Numbered from the stretch's first letter, positions 54,470 through 63,422 are shown. The stretch: 64,000 nucleotides of DNA from Flavobacteria bacterium MS024-2A (GCA_905182305.1 CAJJBB010000005.1:124001-188000); one strand, 5' to 3'. The notes: a model not told the origin generated them from the sequence alone. Program-made: numbers and translations.

Positions 54470-54575
54470 TAAACCACAGGCAATAATCTTCAGTAAGTTC
54501 AAATAGTCTTACAATACACTTTACCAAGAATGAAACAAGCTACTAATGAAGTAAGTGAGGACTTGCCGTTGTTTG
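54470..54575 (+). repeat. Cargo-flanking repeat, copy 2 (attC-like)
   Basis: 106 bp, same ends as copy 1 (TAAACCACAGGCA ... TTGCCGTTGTTTG), with a 9-bp insertion near position 30 and scattered changes. The core ACACTTTACCAAGAATGAAA is unchanged. It lies 21 bp after the transporter's stop. Confidence 0.8.
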
Positions 54576-54623
54576 TTTAGTTCAAGGATTTGTTATATTT
54601 GAATATTATTACTTTTAATTCAA

Positions 54624-54860
54624 ATGATATTTCCTAAATTAAAATTCAACTTATTTGAAAAAATAATCCTTTGGTTATTTGGGTTTATTTTTCTGTTTTC
54701 ATTTGATTTGTTTATGGAGGGTGTAATATTTGAATTATTGGATTGGAACGGTACTGAAAAAAATGACTGGTTTTTTGTATTATGGTGGGGACTAAATTTA
54801 TTATGGTTTGGTTTTGGTATTTCAAATTTATTTTTTCACTTAAAAACAAATAGAGTGTAG
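54624..54860 (+). CDS. Small two-helix membrane protein, unknown
   Basis: 78 aa: a first helix (IILWLFGFIFLFSFDLF), an acidic-aromatic loop (LDWNGTEKNDWFFVLWW) and a second helix. Not recognised. Third gene of the cassette-like run, with copy 3 of the repeat 52 bp downstream. Confidence 0.6.
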   Translation: MIFPKLKFNLFEKIILWLFGFIFLFSFDLFMEGVIFELLDWNGTEKNDWFFVLWWGLNLLWFGFGISNLFFHLKTNRV

Positions 54861-54912
54861 CGTTCTTTAAACTAAAGATTTAATCAATAATTAGTTTCAT
54901 AGGGTTTTCTTT

Positions 54913-54988
54913 TAAACCACAGGCATATCATCTTCAGTAAGTTCTTCAATACACTTTACCAAGAATGAAACAAGCTACTAATGAAGTA
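54913..54988 (+). repeat. Cargo-flanking repeat, copy 3 (3' end missing)
   Basis: 76 bp that match copy 1 almost base for base (TAAACCACAGGCATATCATC ... AATGAAGTAG) but without the closing TGAAGACTTGCCTTTGTTTG arm. The break may mark the right end of the array, where the phage-type genes begin. Confidence 0.75.
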
Positions 54989-55016
54989 GGCTAATTTCAA
55001 CAATTCACAAACAATA

Positions 55017-55295
55017 TTATTTATCCTTAAATTTTAAAATATCCTGAAGATTAAACTTTAAGTCTTGTACACTATCCATCATTACTTCCATTGATTTAAT
55101 TGGATTTCCAAATCTGTAATTTAAATAAAGCTGTATTGCTCTGTAGTCTCCAGAGTCTATTAAATCTCTTAACTTCTCTACTACGAACTTATAGTCTATA
55201 TTTTCGTCCAGTAATTGCCTTATTACTAATAGCTCTTCTTTCTTTTTACGTCCAGAACCTTTACGAGCTCCTCCGTGTCCATTTGCATTTTCCAC
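55017..55295 (-). CDS. Small-terminase-like phage protein
   Basis: 92 aa. N-terminal GHGGARKGSGRKKKEE is the tail-like motif seen at the start of many phage small terminase (TerS) and related DNA-packaging proteins. The rest is helical (VVEKLRDLIDSGDYRAIQLY, NYRFGNPIKSME). Short for a full TerS, so identity is tentative. Last gene of the minus-strand block. Confidence 0.55.
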   Translation of the reverse strand: MENANGHGGARKGSGRKKKEELLVIRQLLDENIDYKFVVEKLRDLIDSGDYRAIQLYLNYRFGNPIKSMEVMMDSVQDLKFNLQDILKFKDK

Positions 55296-55370
55296 AATCT
55301 TGATTTATTTTAGTTATTTTGTGTTAAAGTGTTGTTTCTATTGGCATTAGTCTTGATATAATTTGAAAGT

Positions 55371-55520
55371 TTACACTATATCGAATGATTTCTGTATCTT
55401 ATTTAGTGCCTCAATCGCTCTCTTATCGCCTTTTTTAGCCTCATTTTTGATGCGTAAGACTGCAGCTGCTATATCGCCCAGCTCCAGCGGAAAGACCTCT
55501 AAGTCCCGTCTCAGCCAAAA
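55371..55520 (-). pseudogene. Small gene fragment without a start codon
   Basis: Open for about 49 codons from the TAG at 55521-55523 to TAA at 55371. The product is clearly protein-like (LEVFPLELGDIAAAVLRIKN, then KKGDKRAIEALNKIQKSF) but has no ATG, GTG or TTG. It may be a 5'-truncated or frameshifted phage gene. Confidence 0.4.
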
Positions 55521-55527
55521 CTATTCT

Positions 55528-55620
55528 TTATTGTTTCCCTTTATTCTTAAGCTCATTGCCGTAGCAACCTACTAAAAGTAAACCTGTCATAAGTCCAGCA
55601 CCAACTAATTCTATTACCAT
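55528..55620 (-). CDS. 30-aa membrane peptide
   Basis: MVIELVGAGLMTGLLLVGCY followed by a polar tail (GNELKNKGKQ). One TM helix. Its ATG overlaps the stop of the RHH gene (TAATG), as in a compact phage-type operon. Confidence 0.45.
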   Translation of the reverse strand: MVIELVGAGLMTGLLLVGCYGNELKNKGKQ

Positions 55621-55775
55621 TACTTATCTTTATTTTCAAGGTATCCTAAAGCCTTTATAGCTAACCTAATGGTACTGTTAATACTACGTCCTTCTCTATG
55701 AGCTACTTTTTTTAATAATTCTTTCTCGTCCTCAGTGATTCTGAGGCTAAAGTGAACTTGTGGATTCTTTATCAT
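55620..55775 (-). CDS. Ribbon-helix-helix (Arc-type) DNA-binding protein
   Basis: 51 aa: HFSLRITEDEKELLKKVAHR then EGRSINSTIRLAIKALGYLE. A beta-strand followed by two helices with the SINSTIR turn is the RHH pattern of Arc/CopG repressors. Likely a transcriptional regulator of the element. Confidence 0.7.
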   Translation of the reverse strand: MIKNPQVHFSLRITEDEKELLKKVAHREGRSINSTIRLAIKALGYLENKDK

Positions 55776-55777
55776 AA

Positions 55778-55897
55778 TTATTCTTTTAATGTTTCTACTC
55801 TCTGTTTAATTTTTGCGGCTTTCCTATTCTCTCCAGAAGAGACTGCAGCCTCATATAAAGACTGCAACCATTCCAGAATTTCTATCTTACTACTCAT
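55778..55897 (-). CDS. 39-aa helical protein
   Basis: MSSKIEILEWLQSLYEAAVS, then ENRKAAKIKQRVETL. Charged, helical, unknown. Two bp before the RHH gene and overlapping by one base the stop of the 88-aa gene upstream, so part of the same operon. Confidence 0.5.
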   Translation of the reverse strand: MSSKIEILEWLQSLYEAAVSSGENRKAAKIKQRVETLKE

Positions 55898-56163
55898 TAA
55901 GCCTTCTTAAATTGTGGCTTTAATACATCGTTACTATCAGTCCAAAGGATTTTGCCATTACCAGCATAAACTTTCTTAGCCTCTGCAGTTCTTTCTTCTT
56001 TCGTTTGGCTCTTCCAAGCTGACACGTTATTTCCGTAGTTATCTTCTGAACCAGATACATTGAATGTTAAATTCACATATCCTCTATCATTGACCATACC
56101 TTGTAGGTCTGTCAATTTCATTCCCAGACTGCCTATTGTTGAACTTTTACCTTGATTATTCAT
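55897..56163 (-). CDS. 88-aa hypothetical phage-type protein
   Basis: Contains GMKLTDLQGMVNDRGYVNLT and AWKSQTKEERTAEAKKVYAG. Not recognised; the YVNLTFNVSG strand could belong to a small OB-type fold, but this is a guess. It heads the run of four tightly packed small genes downstream of the primase. Confidence 0.5.
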   Translation of the reverse strand: MNNQGKSSTIGSLGMKLTDLQGMVNDRGYVNLTFNVSGSEDNYGNNVSAWKSQTKEERTAEAKKVYAGNGKILWTDSNDVLKPQFKKA

Positions 56164-56281
56164 AATTGTTTTCTTTAAGTTATTATTATGTCGAGGTAGA
56201 ACATTCTACCCCTTTCTTAAATAACACCACAATAGAGTTATAGTAACATTGAATTTCTATCAACACTACGATTGGAATTGA

Positions 56282-57982
56282 TTAAAATGGCAGACTATCT
56301 ACCTGTGAATTGTTGCTAATTTCTTTTGACGTTAACTGGTCTGGACTGACATCTGACTTAATGAACTTTAGAAATAACTCCATATTGGTAATTGAATACC
56401 GCCATCTCCAAGTATTGCCATTGTCACCTTGTCTTGTAGTTTGTCTGGTGCGAATACGTTTCCAATCCATAAATGAAGTTGAGGCAGCTCTAAACTTATT
56501 AAATGCTGCTTCCCACCGCTTCTTATCGTTATTGTTAAGAATATCCTCGCTTCTTTTGAAGGCTTCTACGATGTCTTTAAAGCTAATAAGCTCAAAATGA
56601 TTACCTACGTTATATAAATGGCTCAAATACTCGTTACTATCCTCCATAGGGTTAACTATATTGTCTATAGTATCTTTAAAAGCATCAACTAAAAATTGAT
56701 TGAAACCAGATTGGTCATCTAATACCTCTTGATATGCATTCTGTTCCATTGAGGGAGTCAAATCAGAAACATATCCTCCATTGGCTGTAAATCCTAACCA
56801 TTCAGCGCAACACTCGTTAATAAAGGCATCAAATCTCGCCCATTGCTCATTAGTGTAATTAGAATCCATTATTGAATGACCTAACATTTTCACTGGAGAA
56901 TATTCTGCATTAAAGAAATCAGTAAAAGAAAATCTTAATAACCTCCGCTGAGTTGATACACTATTATTGACTACATAATTCGAAGTAATTATAAATCTGG
57001 GTAGAGACACTCCACTAAGTGTAAATGGCTGTTTATTTTTATACTCAACTGTTATGGCTTCAGCTATATTCGTATATAATTCTGGTATGTCTGTTGGAGA
57101 AAGTTCGTCAAGTTGTATAATCTGAGTTCCTCTCGTTACTTTTTGCCATTGAAAGGACTTGTTTTTACTATATTCCACTACTTCAAGAGCTTTATTTGGT
57201 ATAGAATTCTTAATAATTCCAGCAGTAAGTCCCTTACCTCTTCCGCCCTTTGCACTGCTTCCGTGTGAAGAATCTTCCCTTTTATCCAGTAGAGTAATTG
57301 CGAAAGGCTGTGCTGTATCAAAATGCCTATGAATAGCTGCTCCTAACATTATTCTATAATTTTTATACGACTCTTTATCGTAATCCATAAAAGGACTCAT
57401 TCCATTAGGCGTGCAAAATGCTTTCGCTAAGTGTTCTAAGTCAGAATTTGAGTTAATTCCGCTTGTATTAGTGTATTCGCTATAATCTCTATCAATATAA
57501 TTCCAAACAATTCGAGAGTTGTCTCTCTTCTCCCAAGAATTACCGTCTTTAGTAATTGTTAAAGTTCCATTTCTGAACTCACGCTTAATGCTTTGCTTTG
57601 AGTCTATATGATTATTAGTAATCACAGTCTTTAAATAAGCCTTACCATTATTATTCTTAAGAGTGTCAGTTATTTTATTGGTAGCTGCTATTTGTGTTTT
57701 AGTATCTAATCCTAAACCCCTAACACACTTTATGAAGAGGTCTTTAACGTTGATTATCTCAATACCTTTTGGTAATCCGTCTTTTATCTCATAAGTCAAA
57801 CCAGTACTATCCACATAAATATTCAATCTATCTGAAAGCAGCTCAAAAAACATATTCCAGTCGTTAAGTGTTATTGCTTCGTCTAAATTCTTTATAAAAG
57901 GGTCTGTTTTTGTCAAGTTATACAGCTGACTCTGTTGGTCTGGAGTTAAATGCGGCTCCTTGAGTTGATTTTGATTTACCAT
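56282..57982 (-). CDS. Primase-helicase-like replication protein (SF3/DUF5906-like)
   Basis: 566 aa. A helicase-like core lies at about residues 230-360: GSSAKGGRGKGLTAGII in the P-loop position (unusual, no GKS/GKT), IIQLDELSP as Walker B, FIITSNYVVNNSVSTQRR as sensor/motif C, and RRLLRFSFTDFFNAEYSP, which is typical of virulence-associated E/DUF5906 proteins. It is taken to be the element's replication initiator, next to the iteron region. Confidence 0.72.
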   Translation of the reverse strand: MVNQNQLKEPHLTPDQQSQLYNLTKTDPFIKNLDEAITLNDWNMFFELLSDRLNIYVDSTGLTYEIKDGLPKGIEIINVKDLFIKCVRGLGLDTKTQIAATNKITDTLKNNNGKAYLKTVITNNHIDSKQSIKREFRNGTLTITKDGNSWEKRDNSRIVWNYIDRDYSEYTNTSGINSNSDLEHLAKAFCTPNGMSPFMDYDKESYKNYRIMLGAAIHRHFDTAQPFAITLLDKREDSSHGSSAKGGRGKGLTAGIIKNSIPNKALEVVEYSKNKSFQWQKVTRGTQIIQLDELSPTDIPELYTNIAEAITVEYKNKQPFTLSGVSLPRFIITSNYVVNNSVSTQRRLLRFSFTDFFNAEYSPVKMLGHSIMDSNYTNEQWARFDAFINECCAEWLGFTANGGYVSDLTPSMEQNAYQEVLDDQSGFNQFLVDAFKDTIDNIVNPMEDSNEYLSHLYNVGNHFELISFKDIVEAFKRSEDILNNNDKKRWEAAFNKFRAASTSFMDWKRIRTRQTTRQGDNGNTWRWRYSITNMELFLKFIKSDVSPDQLTSKEISNNSQVDSLPF

Positions 57983-58009
57983 TATTATTAAATTAAAAAA
58001 GGCTAAAGT

Positions 58010-58690
58010 TGAAAAGTGAAAGGATGCATCTCTCGCTAATCTTCTAAAGCCTAATTAATTTACGTTTATGGAATGCATCTCCATTCAGTAATAAAAAACA
58101 ATCTTCATTTCTGAGCTTCCCACAGCCTCGTCAACTATGATGTTTATTTAAAAACAGATTTACCTTCGCGGTGACATAGTGAAATTGTGATAGGTGTTAG
58201 TGTTCCATAGAAAGGGGGGGGGTGTTCCATAGGTGTTCCATCACTTTTTGATTTGCTTGGAACAGCGGGAGGCATTGATTTTATTAGTGCTAAGAGACTT
58301 TTTTACTGCCTTGTTCCATATGTTCCATTACTTTTTAAATTACTTCTATAGAAGAGATACTGTATTACAGAAAGTTTTTGCTGTTTTTGGTGGAACGGTG
58401 GAACAGAGCGTATAACTTATTGATAATGATAGTGTTAGGTGTTCCATAGTCTTTGGAACGTCATTGGAACAGTGGAACAGAAAGCGGTCTCACCTCTTGA
58501 GATGTTTAGCTGTGCTAATTATTCTCGGAGTGAATGTTTCATAGAAAAAGCGTGAACCTTCCGCCAACTTCCTACAGCCTCAGATATTATGAAAGTTTTT
58601 GCAGTGAGTAAAGCAATTAATCAAGTTCCGTTAATAACTCAGTGTAACTATATTTAAGAGCGAGAGTTTAATATAATTTTTTAGCTTTAT
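58010..58690. other. Iteron-rich gene-free region, candidate replication origin
   Basis: About 700 bp without genes. Between 58202 and 58478 there are six GTTCCAT (58202, 58224, 58235, 58313, 58322, 58441) and six TGGAAC (58258, 58391, 58399, 58454, 58465, 58473). A 14-mer CTTCC(C/T)ACAGCCTC flanks the cluster at 58116 and 58568, and TTTATGGAATG occurs on each side. Beside the primase gene, this looks like an initiator-binding origin or control region. Confidence 0.6.
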
Positions 58691-58693
58691 GGA

Positions 58694-59712
58694 ATGGACA
58701 TCAAAGTTTGTAGTAATTGTGGCGAAGAAAAATCATTGGAACTATATCCAAAAGGGATAAATACTTGTAAAAAATGTAAGAATCAATATTTCAACTCTTG
58801 GAAAAAAGCAAAAAGAAAAAATCCAGATTATGCAGAGCGAGAAAGAAAATATAATAGAGAATTAGTAATAAAACATCTTTAAAAAATAAAGATAAAATCG
58901 AAGCTCGTCAAAGAGAAAAAGAAACTGGTTTAAGGGTTTGCAATACTTGTAATAAAGAAAAACCTTTCTCGGAATTTGGAAAACAAAATAATAAAAGTAA
59001 AGTTACAGGAGAGACCTTGTATTTAAAACGTTGTATAAAATGCACAAGTATAAGAATACAAGAATGGAGAGAAAAAAATCACGAAGAACGCTTTGCTTAT
59101 AGAAAGAAATATAGAGAGGAGAATATTGAAAATATAAAAAATAAAAGGGAAGCTTTATATAATTCGGAGCAAGGAAAAAAATATAGAGATGAATACTTAA
59201 AAGAAAATAAAGAAAGGATTAGCGAGCAAAGGCAGGAACATAGGAAACAAAATAAAAAATTACTTAATGACCGTTGGAGGGAATGGAAAAATGAGAAAGG
59301 TGGCAGAAAAAAAATAAATGAAAGGAGGAAAGAGCGTAAGAAAACGGACCCTTTATTTAAACTTAAAACTGCAATGAGGAGCCGCCTTTACATAGCTATT
59401 AAGAGAGGAAATTATACTAAAAGAAGTAAAACGTATGAGTATCTAGGAGGGGATTATACTACTGCCACGAAGCATTTAGAAAGTCAATTTACAGAGGGAA
59501 TGTCCTGGGAGAATCACGGAGAATGGGATATAGACCACATTATACCACTTGCAAGTGCTAAAAATGAATATGAACTTATTGCTTTATTTTATTATAAAAA
59601 TACTCAACCACTTTGGTCAGATATAAACGAAGAAAAACAAGCTAAATACGAACCCAAAGACAAAGAAAAATACCTTGAATGGTACTCTAAGAATGTTAAA
59701 CCTTTGGAATAG
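58694..59712 (+). pseudogene. HNH endonuclease with zinc ribbons, frameshifted
   Basis: The first frame (58694-58882) gives CSNCGEEKSLELYP and CKKCKNQYF, a CxxC...CxxC ribbon. The second frame is open from about 58885 and carries CNTCNKEKPFSEFG, RCIKCTSIRIQEWREKN, a long Lys/Arg/Glu coiled region and the HNH site GEWDIDHIIPLASAKNEY with NTQPLWSDIN. A one-base shift around 58870-58885 separates them. A TTG at 59017 could start a 231-aa HNH protein. Homing-type phage endonuclease. Confidence 0.75.
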
Positions 59713-59731
59713 CTTAGTGGGGATTATTCTT

Positions 59732-61341
59732 TTAACAGCGTTTCCTTAATTCTTCCTTAATCAAATTATTCTTCTCATCCTTTGAAATAAAACTGAATAC
59801 CAATGATGACGCTACTTTCTCGGTGGTAATATCGACATCTCCTAAATTTAACAAAATATATAAAAACAATTTATGGCTAAAAATTTAGTGATTGTTGAGT
59901 CTGGCTTTGTAGTAATGTTTCCATCAATCACCTCTACTATAGGTACAAGTTCCCAATCCTTTTTTAATTGCTGTAGTTTAAGCTCATCCTCTGGACTAAA
60001 AGTAAGCAGTTTAGTCTGTGATAGTAAATCAATAGCTCCAGTGGAAAGCTCCTTAGTAATATATCCTTTCTGTATGCCAAGCTGAAATAATACTTTGGTT
60101 AATACTACTATTTGAAAATCGTCTAATATATGTAAGTGATTAAGGTCTGTTTTAATTTGCGCTTCACTTTGGTAGTGCTTCAAAGCCCCTTTAGTCTTCT
60201 GTCCCAGTAACTCTCTCTGTTCATTATCATTTAAACGTGCATAACTATTACCACTCGCAGTAAATGTATGTCTTGTATTATGTAGACCAGCTCCAATCAA
60301 TTTAGAACACTTCTTACTCACTGTATCACGTAGTAGACTCCACTTCTTTTTGCCTTCTAAAATATCGTTGTAATCCTTATCCTTAGTAGTAAAGTTGAAT
60401 AGTCTTAATTTATCAGCTCCTCTATAAGCTAAGTCTGGATACTCTTCTTTAATAAGCTGCTTTAACGACTGGTGTAGTAAATAAGTAGGAAATGTATTAA
60501 TAAGAATTGATAAAGCCTTTTGGTGCTTCTTTTTACCTCTACGTAGGTATATATAGCTCTTCTCTGACAGTGTACTGTAGTAGTCTGAATCAATGGCATA
60601 GTCTGGATAGTAAGGGAGTGTATAATCAGCTCCTTTAATAAGCGACTCGTTTAGGTTACATATATCAGCTCCTCCTAATCCTCTCAAGCAGAATGAGTAT
60701 AGCCAAAAATTAATAGCGTAGAAGTCTTTCTTAGTTTTTATACCCTGCATACCTTGTATGATGTCCTGCACTGTTCTTGGTAGCTTGTCGGATTCGTCAT
60801 CCACTGGCTTTAATTTATTACCAGCAAATGGACTGAGGACTTTTAACTTAGCAGCTCTGGAAACATAGTCAAGCATTCCTAAATAGTCGCTTACTGTGGA
60901 ATTCTTTAAACTACTCTCTTTTAGTATGGATGCTATTTCGTTAATACTACTCTCGTCTTGTATATGTATGTAGTGTAGGTTACTATACTTGCTTGGTAAA
61001 TGCTTATATAATCCACTTAAATAATTAAGGAACTTAGTTCTTGATGCTGCAGTTAGCTTTAAATCACTCTCTATAAACGACTGTATTGAGCCTTCTGGAT
61101 TCTTATCAAATATCAAGTCCCACGCTGTATTAATGGATATATCACCTTTAAACATTTGTACCTTAATATCAACTAATTTAGACTGGAGCTCTCGTAAATA
61201 CTGTGATGCTTCTTTGTTCTCTATTTCCTTAGTTGGACGTATAGACTTCTTAGCTCTATCAAAGTCACTTGGGCGTAGTTTAATAGGTAGCTTTTTAATC
61301 CTTTTTGACTCATTACCATACTTGTAAAATAGGTATAGAGA
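59732..61341 (-). pseudogene. Tyrosine integrase of element 1, broken at both ends
   Basis: Core frame 59848-61155 (435 aa) has catalytic Arg in FCLRGLGGADICNL, Lys in YLRRGKKKHQKALS, HNTRHTFTASG and Tyr in ALKHYQSE. Upstream, the same frame stays coding to about 61341 (SLYLFYKYGNESKRIKKLPI) but has no start codon, so ~20 N-terminal residues are missing. At the 3' end a one-base shift near 59855 detaches a tail (LGDVDITTEKVASSLVFSFI) ending at 59732. Probably inactive. Confidence 0.75.
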
Positions 61342-61408
61342 AGTAAGTAATATATTTAATTGTTATTAATATAAATTAACAATTCATTAATTTTATATTT
61401 GTAATAAT

Positions 61409-61481
61409 GCGGGAGTAGCTCAGTTGGTAGAGCGTCAGCCTTCCAAGCTGAATGTCGCCGGTTCGAACCCGGTCTCTCGCT
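61409..61481 (+). tRNA. tRNA-Gly (UCC), second copy
   Basis: 73 nt, same as 51860-51932 except for G at acceptor position 4 (GCGGGAG), which gives a G:U pair and should still fold. Part of the right direct repeat. Confidence 0.88.
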
Positions 61482-61493
61482 CTCTTCATTTTT

Positions 61494-61565
61494 GCCGACG
61501 TAGCTCAGGGGTAGAGCGTTTCCTTGGTAAGGAAGAGGTCGGCAGTTCAAATCTGCTCGTTGGCT
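61494..61565 (+). tRNA. tRNA-Thr (GGU), second copy
   Basis: 72 nt, identical to 51945-52016. It is the attachment site for the second element, whose integrase starts 132 bp downstream. Confidence 0.92.
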
Positions 61566-61696
61566 CACAATAAAACCCCTAAACATCACTAATAACAACA
61601 CTTTTAGCAGATTAGGGCATTATTACTAACACTCCCTGTTAACACATTTTTTAACGAATAAGGTTACAATTAGGTTACAATTTGTAGTTTAGTTGT

Positions 61697-63152
61697 ATGA
61701 AAAGGTCATATCACAACCTTACTATATACACAAGACCATTAACTAATGGTAATCTATCTCTTTGGGTAAGGCACAAGTTTGGTTCAGGTAAGTACACTTA
61801 TTCAAAAACTGATATAGTTATTCCTGCTAATTGTTGGGATGCAAAAAAGAAAGAAGTAAAAAGTAGGCAAGAATTTAAAGAATACAGGGAAAAGTTTAAG
61901 CTGCTATCTGGAAAACGTCTTGAACTTATAGATAAACTTAACCTTCAAGAAATATTACCTGAAGATGCATTAAAACAAATCCAGCATTATCATATTTCAG
62001 ATAGTCCAGAATTAATAGATTTCTTTGAAAAGGAGTTTTTAAATTCTAAACCCAAAGATTACAATACTGAAAAGTATAACTCCATATTTAGCAAACTAGA
62101 AACATCACTACAAGAAGCTAAATTAAGCCACTTATTGCCCATTAAGATGGTTTACTTCAAAACATACACTAATGAGATAGTACGAGCCTTATATGGCACT
62201 ACAGGGAAGAATACAGCAACAGAATATCTAAAGAAATTAAATACCATTCTAAAGGATTACGATTCAAATGAATTTAGAGATAAATATTTTGAAAAGTATT
62301 ATCAAACTGAAGATAAAAAGCTAAAACGCCCTGTTAAAATAGAATCCGTTAACAACGCAATTAAAAAGATTAATTCACTTAAAAGGTTAGAAGCATTTTT
62401 GTTTTGGCTTTATAGTTTCTGTTTAAGGGGTTTAGATGGGCAAGATGTTACTTTAGTAAGTGATGAATTATTAGTTGAAGATTATCCCCTTGCAGATTAT
62501 ATTTACGATTTTGATATAGAAGGATATGATATGCCAATTCATATTGAATTAAAGCGTAAAAAAGACTGCTGCAAGAACCTTTACATTACTAATTAATGCT
62601 TACCCTACATTAAGTATAAATGAACTTTTAAAAGAAGTTATACGGATCAATAGACCAGATGAGGTTAATGAAGATGATGGCTTAAAACTATTCAAGTGGG
62701 ATAGACTAACCAATAAAAGAAAGTGGGATTTGTATGCTGATTTTTTACAAGGTAGATTAACAACGATATTAGGCAATAGTTTTAAATCAACTAGACATAC
62801 GTTTACATCAACAGCCGATACACTAGGAGTTGCATTATCAGACCAAAGTGCATTAATAGGTAATAAATCAAGAAAAGGTTCAATAGCATCATATTCTACC
62901 ATAGATGAAAAAAGACTTGATTACATACACTTGGATGTATTAGGACAGTATGATATAATAAGAACCTATATAAACCTATTAAAGCACATTAAAGAAACAG
63001 GGTTAATGCAAAATGCTGCAAGAACATTAGACAGCCAAGTATACGAATTGGATAAAACCCAACACCTTGATGAATCTTGGAGAACTATATTAGATAGGGA
63101 AACCTATAAAAGAAGAAAGCGTTCTTTTGATAGTGAGAAAAGATGTGATTAG
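61697..63152 (+). pseudogene. Tyrosine integrase of element 2, frameshifted at an A6 run
   Basis: Frame 1 (61697-62596) starts MKRSYHNLTIYTRPLTNGNL (Arm-type DNA-binding start) and holds catalytic FCLRGLDGQDV. At 62558-62563 a run of six A shifts the frame; with five A it would read on as ELKRKKTAARTFTLLINAYP into the frame ending at 63152, with FKSTRHTFTSTADT and GSIASYST (Tyr). Together about 484 aa. Related to the element 1 integrase but clearly different. Confidence 0.82.
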
Positions 63153-63210
63153 AGAAAAACTTACTTAATACTCACCCTTTACGATTACAATACTTTGTTT
63201 GCATAAATTC

Positions 63211-63375
63211 TTATAAAGCCATTGTGGGAAAAAAAATATTAAACCGAAACAAAACATATCCTATTGCAGAAAAATATTCTCCATCTATAAGATTTATTAT
63301 AATTACAACAATCCAACCTGATTTTGCAATATAACCCAATATCCGAAAAACCAGTTGAGCAAATTTTGATTTCAT
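63211..63375 (-). CDS. 54-aa membrane protein, unknown
   Basis: MKSKFAQLVFRILGYIAKSG then a hydrophobic segment (WIVVIIINLI) and a second (IGYVLFRFNIFF). Not recognised. Its upstream 17 bp are the same as those of the lipoprotein gene at 63423. Confidence 0.5.
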   Translation of the reverse strand: MKSKFAQLVFRILGYIAKSGWIVVIIINLIDGEYFSAIGYVLFRFNIFFPTMAL

Positions 63376-63422
63376 ATGTGTTTAGTATCTATCAAGGTTG
63401 ATTAGGGTTTATTTCTTCCATT

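Larger units (their letters stand above)
52017..61566. mobile_element. 9.5-kb integrated element at tRNA-Thr(GGU), satellite-like
   Basis: Bounded by 154-bp direct repeats (51864-52017 and 61413-61566). From left to right it holds three cargo genes each followed by a related ~100-bp repeat, a block of small minus-strand genes, a TerS-like protein, a primase-helicase-like protein, an iteron-rich region, a broken HNH gene and a broken tyrosine integrase at the right end. No capsid, tail, portal, relaxase or conjugation genes are seen. Best read as a decayed phage-satellite-like or integrative element. Confidence 0.75.
61409..61566 (+). repeat. Direct repeat, right copy (tRNA-Gly + tRNA-Thr)
   Basis: 154 bp from 61413 identical to 51864-52017. 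The offset between copies is 9549 bp. It marks the right boundary of element 1 and the left boundary of element 2. Confidence 0.9.

Noticed and set aside
53389-54988. CRISPR array as explanation of the three repeats
   Set aside because: Only three copies, ~100 bp each, separated by whole genes of 0.3-1 kb; no short regular spacers and no cas genes.
55363-55575. 70-codon plus-strand frame
   Set aside because: Antisense to two small minus-strand frames that have better protein-like content and operon spacing.
58233-58415. 60-codon plus-strand frame in the iteron region
   Set aside because: The coding impression comes from translating GTTCCAT repeats (repeated MFH); no homology-like content.
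52017-61566. Integrative conjugative element
   Set aside because: No relaxase, coupling protein or tra genes in the interval.
61356-61601. 81-codon minus-strand frame over the second tRNA pair
   Set aside because: It is the antisense of tRNA-Gly and tRNA-Thr (the RPGSNRRHSAWKADALPTEL-type product is a well-known spurious call).
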